Assembly: GCA_023250175.1 (NCBI GenBank)
Contig: JAHFBD010000016.1
Coordinates: 1-18,004 of the forward strand
Direction of reading: 5' to 3'
Length of the DNA stretch: 18,004 nucleotides
Origin: Candidatus Melainabacteria bacterium
GTDB lineage: Bacteria > Cyanobacteriota > Vampirovibrionia > 2-02-FULL-35-15
Positions 1 to 8,121 of this stretch are shown piece after piece (within the stretch, counting starts at the first letter, position 1; every line of letters starts with the position of its first letter). Both the position numbers and the translations under genes were made by a program. The notes under the pieces are model-generated. The model was not told the origin of the DNA. It was given only the letters and a program-made list of their open reading frames with translations, and did not search any database.

Positions 1-804
1 TTTTGCAATATCTCTTAGTTTTATTGGAACACCATTTTTTTCTAAAACAGTTGAATTAGCAAGATCATTAATTGATTCAATTCTTCCAATTCCTCTTATT
101 AAATATTCTCTATCATTTTGAACCAAATACCCACCACCAATAACCACATTTGCTTCTTCAGCAGCATTTAAAACTTGATTTAAAGTAATGTTGTATTGTT
201 TAAGTTTGTTGGGATTTAACAAGATTTGATATTGCTTTACTTCACCACCATATGTTTGTACTTTTGCCACACCAGGGATTGAAAGAAGTTTATGTTTAAT
301 TTCCCAGTCAGCATATGTTCTTAAATCCATTAATGATGTAGATGCCATCATTGGAAAACCTTTACATGTAAGTGCAAAGTAATAAACACTTCCTATAGGA
401 GAAGTGATTGGAGATAGTATTGGGGTATGTATGTTTTTAGGGAAATTAGCTGAAACAAGCTGTATCTTTTCTGTAACCAGCTGTCTTGCAGTATAAATAT
501 CTGTTCCCCAGTCAAAGATTACTTGTATAAATGAAAGTCCTTCTACAGAACTACTTCGTACAATTTTTACTTTGTTCGTACCATTTAAAGCACTTTCAAG
601 GGGTATAGTAATTACTGATTCTACTTCTTCACTTGCTAATCCTGGTGCATTGGTTTGTATTATTACTTGTGGTGGAGCAAATTTTGGTAAAACATCAATT
701 GGTGTATTGGTTGTATAATAACCACCAAATATAAATAATACTAACCCAAGTCCTACAATTATCAACCTGTTTTCTAATGACCATTTAATAAGATTAGCTA
801 TCAT
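1..804 (-). CDS. Heavy-metal RND efflux pump (CzcA/CusA family), N-terminal 268 residues, 3' end outside window
   Basis: Inner-membrane proton-driven pump subunit of a tripartite cation efflux complex. I translated the reverse strand from the ATG at 804; the frame stays open to base 1. It begins MIANLIKWSLENRLIIVG, a first membrane helix, followed by the periplasmic start typical of the family: DVLPKFAPPQVIIQT, then PGLASEEVE and ITIPLESALNG, and later GGEVKQYQILLNP. These match RND pore-domain segments. The TM4 proton-relay motif and any metal-site residues lie outside the window, so the substrate cannot be read. The start lies 13 bases after the stop of the upstream membrane-fusion gene, so it is the third gene of a minus-strand operon. 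No clear Shine-Dalgarno is visible. It is a clear paralogue of the complete pump at 4860-7907 but diverged in sequence. Confidence 0.93.
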   Translation of the reverse strand, partial: MIANLIKWSLENRLIIVGLGLVLFIFGGYYTTNTPIDVLPKFAPPQVIIQTNAPGLASEEVESVITIPLESALNGTNKVKIVRSSSVEGLSFIQVIFDWGTDIYTARQLVTEKIQLVSANFPKNIHTPILSPITSPIGSVYYFALTCKGFPMMASTSLMDLRTYADWEIKHKLLSIPGVAKVQTYGGEVKQYQILLNPNKLKQYNITLNQVLNAAEEANVVIGGGYLVQNDREYLIRGIGRIESINDLANSTVLEKNGVPIKLRDIAK

Positions 805-817
805 TGTTAAAGTTAAA

Positions 818-2086
818 TTAGTGCTTCCTGCTCTTTATTAATAAGATAATTACTAATAATATAAGAGGAATTATTATAAAGAGTAACCAGTTAAATGAGT
901 AATTATGTTCTTCATCAGCATCTTCTTCATTTGTGTATTGAAGCTGATATCCACCTTTAATTACAAGTTGCTCCCCTGCTTTTAAACCGGACAAAGCCTC
1001 AACATTTTCTGAGTCATGCGATTCAACTTCAATTTGTCTTGGGATAAAGGTTCTTTTATTTCTACTATTATTATTGGTGTTATTAACTTCTTCTATAAAA
1101 ACTACATGACTATGTTTACCTTCTACATCACTTTTATCTGTTTCAACCAAAGCAGTTTTTGGTATAACTACTGTTTTTCTCTTTGAGTTAGTTTGAATTA
1201 GAACTTGAGTAAATAAACCTGATTTAAGGGTTAAATCTTTCAATTGATTATTAAGAGTAATTTTAACTGGCAATGTTCTTGTTTCACTGTTAATTACTGA
1301 TCCAATATGTGTAACTTGACCAGTATATTTGTTATTAGTGCCATCGAGTATGATGACAGCTTTTTGTCCTAATTTTATTTTGTTTGTATCTTTTTCAAAG
1401 ATATCAGCATTTACCCAGACTGTAGATAAATCAGCTCCTTTCAACAAAGCCTGGTTTATATTAACTGCCTGCCCGTTAGTCACTATTCTCTCACTAATCA
1501 CACCATGCTTTTTAGATTTAATTATAAATGTTCCTTGTGTATCAGATGTTATATTCTCAGTAAGTATTTTTAAATTGCTTTCATCTGCCTGAAGTTTTGC
1601 AGTAGCACCTTTAAGGGCAGCTTCTGCAAATTCGAAATCCTTCTTTGCTGCTATACCTTTTTCGAAAAGATTTTTTTCTCTTTCATAATTATTTTTCGCA
1701 AGCTCAAACTCTGCTTTTAATTGATTTATGTCTGATTGTAATCTTGATATCTCAGTACTTTTAATAGTTACAAGCGGCTCATCAATTTTAATATTGTCAC
1801 CAATATCAACAAGCACATTAGTCACTATGCCCTGAACAGGAGTATTTATTTCAAAGTGGTTGTTTGGAATTTCTTCGATTTGTCCCGTTGTTTGAATTTT
1901 CTCTTCGAAAACTGTTTCTTCAATTGCTTTGGTTTCAATTCCAAGAGTTTGAATGGCACTTTCATCCAAAACAACTTTTTTGTAATTAGTTTGAAAATTA
2001 ACATCTTCACCGTGAGTCAATCCTGTCAAAGGAAATAAAACAAGAAAACAAAGTAATAAAAAAGTAAACGGGGTAAAGATTATCAT
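818..2086 (-). CDS. RND efflux periplasmic adaptor (membrane-fusion protein, CzcB-like) with C-terminal TM helix
   Basis: Periplasmic adaptor linking the inner-membrane pump to the outer-membrane channel. The 422-residue product has an N-terminal hydrophobic signal (about 1-24), a first half-lipoyl/barrel strand set (about 60-110, including PVQGIVTNVLVDIGDNI), an alpha-hairpin coiled coil (about 112-175, with NYEREKNLFEKGIAAKKDFE), the second lipoyl half (about 185-225), then a beta-barrel (ETRTLPVKITL, about 268-278) and a membrane-proximal domain (to about 385). The oddity is the C-terminus: an acidic linker (NEEDADEEH) followed by a hydrophobic helix at about 398-417 and basic KSRKH. Most adaptors are anchored only at the N-terminus or by lipidation. 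No lipobox is visible. The start overlaps the end of the outer-membrane-factor gene by 4 bases (ATGA), implying translational coupling. Methionine clusters typical of copper/silver adaptors are absent, so divalent cations are more likely (inference). Confidence 0.93.
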   Translation of the reverse strand: MIIFTPFTFLLLCFLVLFPLTGLTHGEDVNFQTNYKKVVLDESAIQTLGIETKAIEETVFEEKIQTTGQIEEIPNNHFEINTPVQGIVTNVLVDIGDNIKIDEPLVTIKSTEISRLQSDINQLKAEFELAKNNYEREKNLFEKGIAAKKDFEFAEAALKGATAKLQADESNLKILTENITSDTQGTFIIKSKKHGVISERIVTNGQAVNINQALLKGADLSTVWVNADIFEKDTNKIKLGQKAVIILDGTNNKYTGQVTHIGSVINSETRTLPVKITLNNQLKDLTLKSGLFTQVLIQTNSKRKTVVIPKTALVETDKSDVEGKHSHVVFIEEVNNTNNNSRNKRTFIPRQIEVESHDSENVEALSGLKAGEQLVIKGGYQLQYTNEEDADEEHNYSFNWLLFIIIPLILLVIILLIKSRKH

Positions 2087-3408
2087 TCTTCCGTTAACCC
2101 TTTTAATGGTGTTCCAGTAGCATATTCAAGACTAGCTAAAGAAACCTGATAATTCAGTAAACTCTCCAGGTAATTTTGTCTTAAATCACGGTTTTGTTGT
2201 TCAGCATTTAATACATCAGTTAAAGATAACTTCCCTTTTTCATATGCTGTCTTAATCATTTCCAGAATATCTGTCGAGTTGCTAAGTAATTTTTCTTCGA
2301 ATCTTTGAATTTGTTGTTCTGTAATTTCTACATCATATACTGCATTCGCTACATCAATTTTTATATCATGCTTTATTCTTTCTTCTTCTTTTTGTAAATA
2401 TTCTATTTGTGCTCTTGCTTGTTTAATTTCTCCTTGTTTTCTATTAAATACAGGCAACTCAAACTGTCCTCCAATATACGGTCCCCAGATATTGTCACGA
2501 AAACTAGGTTTTACTACTGACCCTTCAATATAAAAGTTCGGCAGTCTATCCCATTGGGCTTTCTTTAATTCAGATCTCTTAATACCAAAATCTTTTTCTA
2601 AAATAGCAATTTCCAGCCTCTTCTGCAATGCTTCATCTACAATTTTGTCAAATCCTTGATACTGATTAAGCTTCATGCGTGGTTTTGATTTATCTGAACC
2701 TTCAAGAATTGTATCTGAATCCGGAGACAATCCTAGTTCATGATTAAAATTAACATTAGATTTTTTTAGCCTTCCTTCAAACTTGCTTAATTCATTTTCT
2801 GCACTTAAAAATTGCATATTAGTACGATCCAGTTCTAGTTTAGATACATCTCCTGCTATAAATCGCTTTTGTGCAATTTCTGCAAGCGATTTATAAAAAT
2901 CAGTTCTTGCTTTTGCTAAATTAAATAATTCTAATCCAATGGCAAGATCAGCATATGCAATATGTACCTGGGTATGAATTTCCCATAAGATTTTTCGGAT
3001 TTCAAGTTCAGTTTTAGAAATTTGTTGTTTTGCAATTTCTATTCTCCAATGTCTTTTTCTTCCAAGCTCTAAAGTTTGCCCAAGTTGCAAAGGATGTATA
3101 GAACCACCTTTCACTAATTCATCATTTGAGTTGATGATTGGATTAGGCCTATATTTTGCAATAATTAAATTAGCTTCTTGGATTGGTAAAGTGGCTATTG
3201 CAGATTTTATATGATGGTTATTTTCCATTGCTAAATCTAATGCTTCTTTTAAAGTTAACAATCCACTCTTTTTAATTAGAGTTTCAGAATCGTTAGTCCC
3301 TAAAATATTTTCTTTTTCAAGTTCAATTGGAATCGCAAAAGATTTGTCTAAGAACAATTGAAAAATAAAAAAACAAAGCAGCAAAATTAATGTCGTTATA
3401 AATTTCAT
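2083..3408 (-). CDS. TolC-type outer-membrane efflux protein (CzcC-like)
   Basis: Outer-membrane channel of a tripartite efflux complex. The 441-residue product starts with a signal peptide (hydrophobic to about residue 20, likely cleavage near SFA at 23-25). Two repeated outer-membrane efflux domains follow, roughly 52-235 and 255-435. Typical segments are LTLKEALDLAMENN at the start, LGQTLELGRKRHWR, FELPVFNRKQGEIKQA, and KGKLSLTDVLNAEQQ near the C-terminus. The length is normal for the family. It is the first gene of the minus-strand operon and overlaps the adaptor gene by 4 bases. The divergent pump operon at 3674 has no visible outer-membrane factor of its own, so this one might serve both (inference). 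No convincing Shine-Dalgarno precedes the ATG. Confidence 0.94.
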   Translation of the reverse strand: MKFITTLILLLCFFIFQLFLDKSFAIPIELEKENILGTNDSETLIKKSGLLTLKEALDLAMENNHHIKSAIATLPIQEANLIIAKYRPNPIINSNDELVKGGSIHPLQLGQTLELGRKRHWRIEIAKQQISKTELEIRKILWEIHTQVHIAYADLAIGLELFNLAKARTDFYKSLAEIAQKRFIAGDVSKLELDRTNMQFLSAENELSKFEGRLKKSNVNFNHELGLSPDSDTILEGSDKSKPRMKLNQYQGFDKIVDEALQKRLEIAILEKDFGIKRSELKKAQWDRLPNFYIEGSVVKPSFRDNIWGPYIGGQFELPVFNRKQGEIKQARAQIEYLQKEEERIKHDIKIDVANAVYDVEITEQQIQRFEEKLLSNSTDILEMIKTAYEKGKLSLTDVLNAEQQNRDLRQNYLESLLNYQVSLASLEYATGTPLKGLTEE

Positions 3409-3477
3409 AAGTGTTTTACAGTTAGAATGACGAATGATATCTATTTATGATTCAAGATAAACATTTTTACTTAAAGT

Positions 3478-3510
3478 AATATAAAACAATATAAAAATCA
3501 GTTAAGTCAA
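3478..3510 (-). promoter_or_regulatory. Candidate promoter for the minus-strand efflux operon
   Basis: In the 265-base divergent intergenic region the minus strand carries TTGACT (3510-3505), a near-consensus -35. It is followed at 18 bases by TTTTAT (3486-3481) or at 21 bases by TATATT (3483-3478), so the -10 is imperfect. The -10 zone also contains a tandem direct repeat of AATATAAAA at 10-base spacing (3478-3486 and 3488-3496). No recognised metal-regulator operator was found. The plus-strand promoter for 3674 could not be assigned. Confidence 0.3.
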
Positions 3511-3673
3511 GACATTGCATATTTTTAAATTAAAAGATGCTTTTGAAGGCATTATCACAGATAATAAGCTGGTATTTCGTTTTATAAATTACCAAAACAT
3601 AAAAATTGCTCATAGCTTAAAATACACAAGGGCAAGCTAGGAATTTTAGTCCGAGTTAGGGCATATTTAATCT

Positions 3674-4852
3674 ATGAAGTTAAAAATCTATCCTTTAGTA
3701 ATTCTTTTATTTTTCCTATCCGGGTGTTGTCTTGGGAAAAAAGCAATCAATCATGCTCCTATTAAAGCAAGAGGAATTATAAATGTTTCCAAAGAAACTG
3801 CAGAAAGTATTGGATTACAAACAGAAGTAGCACAAAGAAAAAAAGTAAATTTTCAATTGGGATTTAATGGAATTGTAAAAGCTATACCAAATAAAACATT
3901 TTTTATTGCATCTCCAGTTAAAGGTAGATTAGTAAACGTTTATGTAGAACCAAATGATCAAATTACAAAAAGCAAACTCTTATGTGAAATAGCCAGTCAA
4001 GATGTCGCAGAGCTACAGCTAAATATAAATGAAAAGCTTATTGATCTGGAAGGAAAAATTGAAGAAGCAAGATTAGAGCTTAGTTTAGCAGAAAGTACTT
4101 TTAATAGAGAGCAAGAACTATTCAACAATGGAATCACTGCTAAGAAAGAGTTTTTAGAAGCTGAAAATAATTATAAAATATCAAAGGCTAATTTAGCAAT
4201 TTTAGAAAGAAGTAAACAATCGTTGGAAAAGCTTGCTGAAAAGCGGTTATCCATAGTAGGTTCACACTTAGATGAAAATATTAAAGACAGCGGGGTCGTA
4301 GAAATTGTAGCGCCTAACAATGGAATAATTCTTACACGACTTATTAATCCAGGTGAAGTAGTAGATGAAAATAAGGTTTTATTTGAAGTTAGTGATCTCA
4401 GTGAGGTTTTCCTTGAATCACATGTATATGAAAAAGATTTATCAGAAGTATCGCTGGGTGAAGAGGTGACTTTTACTACAGAAGCCTCTCCAAGCGATGT
4501 TTTTCATGGAACATTAAGTTATATTTCTGAAAGAGTAGCATCTGAAACGCGAACAGTTACTGTAAGAGCAAAGATACGCAACCCAAGACATAAATTAAAA
4601 CCTGAGATGTTTGGAACAATGTTTATTCACTCACCCAAGAAAGAAACCGTTGTGGTTAATAAATCTGCAATCCAGAGAGTAGACAATCAAGATGTAATTT
4701 ATGTAAAAACCCCTTATGGCTTTAAAGAAGTTAAGGTAAAAATTGGGAAAGAAACTGATTCGGTAATAGAAATATTAAATGGTTTAAAACCTAATGAGGC
4801 AGTTGTTACAAGTGGAAGTTTTTGGTTAAAATCAGAGCTTCATAACGATTAA
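3674..4852 (+). CDS. RND efflux periplasmic adaptor lipoprotein (CzcB-like)
   Basis: Periplasmic adaptor of the second efflux system. The 392-residue product begins with a short basic, hydrophobic signal ending in the lipobox LSGC (15-18), so lipidation on Cys18 is expected; Cys19 follows directly. The rest has the adaptor order: lipoyl half PVKGRLVNVYVEPNDQI (about 79-95), a coiled-coil hairpin (about 108-180, with NREQELFNNGITAKKEFLEA), a second lipoyl half (PNNGIILTRLINPGEVVDE), a barrel (ETRTVTVRAKI) and a membrane-proximal domain. It is homologous to the adaptor at 818-2086 but lacks the C-terminal helix and is anchored by lipid instead. The pump gene starts 7 bases after its stop, so the two form an operon. 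No strong Shine-Dalgarno is seen before the ATG. The metal is not identifiable; methionine-rich copper motifs are absent. Confidence 0.93.
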   Translation: MKLKIYPLVILLFFLSGCCLGKKAINHAPIKARGIINVSKETAESIGLQTEVAQRKKVNFQLGFNGIVKAIPNKTFFIASPVKGRLVNVYVEPNDQITKSKLLCEIASQDVAELQLNINEKLIDLEGKIEEARLELSLAESTFNREQELFNNGITAKKEFLEAENNYKISKANLAILERSKQSLEKLAEKRLSIVGSHLDENIKDSGVVEIVAPNNGIILTRLINPGEVVDENKVLFEVSDLSEVFLESHVYEKDLSEVSLGEEVTFTTEASPSDVFHGTLSYISERVASETRTVTVRAKIRNPRHKLKPEMFGTMFIHSPKKETVVVNKSAIQRVDNQDVIYVKTPYGFKEVKVKIGKETDSVIEILNGLKPNEAVVTSGSFWLKSELHND

Positions 4853-4859
4853 GGCAGTT

Positions 4860-7800
4860 ATGGTTAACAAAATTGTTGATTTCTCTCTTAAACAAAAGTT
4901 AGTAATTATTGCAATATCATTAATGCTTGCAATATGGGGAGGTGCCTCTTTTTTTAAGATTCCTATTGAAGCATTTCCAGATGTTACAGATATAATTGTT
5001 CAAATTATTACAAAATATCCTGGGAAGGCAAGTGAAGAAATTGAAAAGCAAATTACTATTCCAATTGAAACTGAATTAAACGGTTTACCACATGCCACAC
5101 AAATAAGATCACAATCATTAGCTGGACTATCAGTTATTAACGTAGTGTTTGATGATACTGTAACCATTTATTTTGCAAGACAATTGGTACTAGAAAGACT
5201 TAGTAATATTAATTTGCCCGAAGGCGCAGAAATTAAACTTGGTCCTTTATCTACAGCAATCGGTGAGGTTTATCGATATACTCTTGAGTCCGATACATAC
5301 TCCCCTATGGAGCTTAGAACTATTCAAGACTGGTTTATGAGGCGTGAATTAAAAAGGGTCCCAGGAGTTGCTGATATAGCTATTCTTGGGGGTTTATTAA
5401 AACAATATCAAGTATTAGTTGATCCGCTAAAGTTAAAAAGTTTTTCATTAACACTGGAAGATGTTTTCAGTGCATTAGCCTCTTCAAACAAAAATACTGG
5501 GGGTGGATATTTAAAAGTAAACAATGAACAGTATGTTGTAAGAGGCATTGGTTTGTTGTCTTCATTAGAGGATATTAGAAATATTGTTATAAAAGCTGTT
5601 AATGGAGTTCCAATAAAAATCGATAATATTGCTACTGTTCAAATTGGTCCTGCAACTAGATTAGGAATAGCAGGTAAAGAAGATAGAAATGAAATTGTAG
5701 AAGCTATAGTATTAATGAGAAGAGGGGAAAACCCATCTAAAGTTTTACACGATGTGAAATCTAGGTTAAAAGAACTTCAAGACACATTACCAAAAGGCGT
5801 AAATATTGTTCACACATACGATAGGCAAGAATTAATTAATCATACGCTTGAAAATGTAAGCACTACTTTGCTTTTAGGAATTTTATTTGTTTTTATAATA
5901 CTTATGATTTTTACAGGGCAAATAACCTTAGCCTGGATAATTACTTTAATTGTTCCACTTTCATTATTAGTTGCTTTTATTTTAATGAAGATTTGTGGTG
6001 TCTCAGCAAATTTGTTAAGCCTTGGAGCAATTGATTTTGGAATTATTATTGATGGTTCTGTAGTAATGGCTGAAGCAATCTTTGTTGGACTTGTTAATAA
6101 TCACAATATTAAGGATTTAAATGGACTTATAACTAAAGTAGCTTCGCAGGTTGGTAAACCAATTTTATTTGCAAAAGCAATAATTATAATGGCATTTGTA
6201 CCCATCTTTGGTTTAGAAAGAGTTGAGGGAAGATTGTTTGAACCATTAGCATTAACAATGAGTTTTGCAGTCTTAGGAGCATTACTTTTTACTTTAACCT
6301 TAGTTCCTGTTCTTTGTCAGATGTTTTTAAGAAAAAATCCTGTTGAGAAAAAAAGCTATATTGTTGAAAAAATAGAAAAGTTTTACACTCCTGTTTTATA
6401 TTGGTCAATAGAAAAACCAAAGCAAGTTATTTCAATTGCACTGAGCTGCATGTTAGTAACCTTATTATTTATACCGTTTTTAGGTTCTGAATTTATGCCT
6501 ACTGTAGATGAAGGAGCTATGTGGATTAGAGCTACAATGCCTGTCAGTATCTCAATAGAAGAAGCACATAAGATTGCACCTGTAATCGCAAAAAAGATTA
6601 AGTCATTTCCCCAGGTAAAAACCGTGGTCTTTCTGATTGGTAGGCCAGAAGATGCTACTGATCCAGATCTCCAAAATATTACAGAGTTTCTTGTCAATCT
6701 TACTCCTCGCAACAAATGGGGATGCACAAAAAGAGAGCTAAATCAAATGATAGCCAAAGTGGTTGAGAAAGATTTCCCTGGGATTAATTTTTATTTCTCT
6801 CAACCTATTGAAGATAATGTTGATGAGGCTATCTGCGGAGTTAAAGGACAAGTTGCCATTAAAATCTTTGGCCCTGATTTAAAAGTTCTCATGAAAAAAG
6901 CAAAAGAGGCTTTTTCTACAATGCAAAAAATAAAAGGTGTTGAAGGTTTGTTTGTAGACAAGCTAAGTGGGCAACCTCAATTACTTATTAAAGTAAATAG
7001 AGAGCTTTGTGCAAAATATGGTATCAGTGTAGGCAATGTTCAAAACATTATTGAAACTGCCCTTGCCGGAAAAGTTGCTACTCAGTTTATAAAAGAAGAT
7101 AAGCGTTTTGATTTAATTGTAAAACTCTTACCTGAATATAGAGACAAGATAGAATCAATTAAAAACTTACAAGTAGTCTCATCAGATGGAAAACTAACTA
7201 TTCCACTTGGAGAACTTGCCGCATTTGAAAATAGTATTGGAACACCTGTCATTTATAGAGAAAATATGCAAAGAAGAGTCTCTGTACGTTTTGGTATACA
7301 AGGACGTGATATGGGAGGCGTAGTCGCGGAAGCACAAAAGAAAGTAGCAAAAAAAGTAAAACTCCCAGATGGCTATTCCATAATATGGAGCGGACAGTTT
7401 GAGAGTCAAGATAGAGCAATGAAAAAACTTGCATTAGTTATTCCACTCAGCATATTGTTTATATTTATGTTATTGTTTGCTGAATTTGGATCAATAAAAA
7501 ATTCATTGTTGGTATTAGCAACTATACCACTTGCAGCAATAGGAGGTGTTTTTGGATTATTGTTTACACACATCCATCTAAGTGTTTCTGCTGCAGTTGG
7601 TTTTATTGCTCTTTCAGGTGTTTGTGTTCAAAACGGTATTATTCTAGTATCTGTATTTAATCGCTTAAAAAAGGAAGGACATGAACTGAAAACCGCAACT
7701 ATCCTTGGGGTAAAAGAAAGACTAAGACCAGTAATAATGACAGCACTACTTGCCTCAATGGGTTTATTACCTGCAGCTTTATCAACAGGAACTGGTTCTG

Positions 7801-7907
7801 AAACACAAAAACCACTAGCAGTGGTAATTGTTTTTGGTATGATTTCTGCATTAATATTAACTTTAGTTGTTTTACCTACCATATATTGCTGGTTAGAAAA
7901 AAAATGA
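4860..7907 (+). CDS. Heavy-metal efflux RND pump, complete (CzcA/HME-RND family)
   Basis: Inner-membrane proton/cation antiporter subunit. At 1015 residues it is near the family's usual length. It has a TM1 at about 12-30, a periplasmic porter domain (SEEIEKQITIPIETELNG, then GGLLKQYQVLVDP at 177-189), a TM2-TM6 bundle (about 333-490), a second periplasmic domain (EFMPTVDEGAMW, then FSQPIEDNVDEAICGVKGQVAIKI split across two motifs) and a final TM bundle (about 855-1012). In TM4 it carries DFGIIIDGSVVMAEA (392-406), giving the proton-relay acids D392, D398 and E405 of the divalent-cation (Czc-like) subclasses rather than the CusA-type sequence. The usual Asn after the Glu is Ala here. An AAGG before the ATG is a weak ribosome site. 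The substrate is likely a divalent metal (inference). Confidence 0.95.
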   Translation: MVNKIVDFSLKQKLVIIAISLMLAIWGGASFFKIPIEAFPDVTDIIVQIITKYPGKASEEIEKQITIPIETELNGLPHATQIRSQSLAGLSVINVVFDDTVTIYFARQLVLERLSNINLPEGAEIKLGPLSTAIGEVYRYTLESDTYSPMELRTIQDWFMRRELKRVPGVADIAILGGLLKQYQVLVDPLKLKSFSLTLEDVFSALASSNKNTGGGYLKVNNEQYVVRGIGLLSSLEDIRNIVIKAVNGVPIKIDNIATVQIGPATRLGIAGKEDRNEIVEAIVLMRRGENPSKVLHDVKSRLKELQDTLPKGVNIVHTYDRQELINHTLENVSTTLLLGILFVFIILMIFTGQITLAWIITLIVPLSLLVAFILMKICGVSANLLSLGAIDFGIIIDGSVVMAEAIFVGLVNNHNIKDLNGLITKVASQVGKPILFAKAIIIMAFVPIFGLERVEGRLFEPLALTMSFAVLGALLFTLTLVPVLCQMFLRKNPVEKKSYIVEKIEKFYTPVLYWSIEKPKQVISIALSCMLVTLLFIPFLGSEFMPTVDEGAMWIRATMPVSISIEEAHKIAPVIAKKIKSFPQVKTVVFLIGRPEDATDPDLQNITEFLVNLTPRNKWGCTKRELNQMIAKVVEKDFPGINFYFSQPIEDNVDEAICGVKGQVAIKIFGPDLKVLMKKAKEAFSTMQKIKGVEGLFVDKLSGQPQLLIKVNRELCAKYGISVGNVQNIIETALAGKVATQFIKEDKRFDLIVKLLPEYRDKIESIKNLQVVSSDGKLTIPLGELAAFENSIGTPVIYRENMQRRVSVRFGIQGRDMGGVVAEAQKKVAKKVKLPDGYSIIWSGQFESQDRAMKKLALVIPLSILFIFMLLFAEFGSIKNSLLVLATIPLAAIGGVFGLLFTHIHLSVSAAVGFIALSGVCVQNGIILVSVFNRLKKEGHELKTATILGVKERLRPVIMTALLASMGLLPAALSTGTGSETQKPLAVVIVFGMISALILTLVVLPTIYCWLEKK

Positions 7908-7970
7908 AAACCCAATGCCTCTAGTCTAAGAATTATCAGGAATAATAATTTCTTACATACGTTATCTAGA

Positions 7971-8078
7971 ATGGCTAAGCTAGTAATTTTCACAGGAATA
8001 AGTAATAACCAATATATAAATATTGTAACCATTGGATTATTAATTATCCTTTTCACGTCATATCTGTTGTTAGAATGA
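7971..8078 (+). CDS. Possible small single-span membrane peptide (35 residues)
   Basis: In the 214-base gap between the pump and the DUF4331 gene an ATG opens a 35-codon frame ending in TGA. The peptide begins MAKLVIFTGISNNQ and ends with a hydrophobic stretch (about 16-34, with IVTIGLLIILFTSYLLL), which reads as one membrane span. There is no Shine-Dalgarno upstream, and AT-rich DNA yields such frames by chance, so this is only a candidate. No homologue is recognised. Confidence 0.2.
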   Translation: MAKLVIFTGISNNQYINIVTIGLLIILFTSYLLLE

Positions 8079-8121
8079 ATTGAAAAGTTGAAACAAATCT
8101 CAAGTAAAGGAGAATTAAAGA

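Noticed and set aside
3538..3553. Imperfect palindrome ATGCTTTTGAAGGCAT in the divergent efflux intergenic region as a regulator operator
   Set aside because: Only 12 of 16 positions are symmetric and it matches no operator that I know, so it is not reported as a site.
6383..6727. Minus-strand 114-codon open frame
   Set aside because: It is antisense inside the conserved second periplasmic domain of the RND pump and has no domain of its own.
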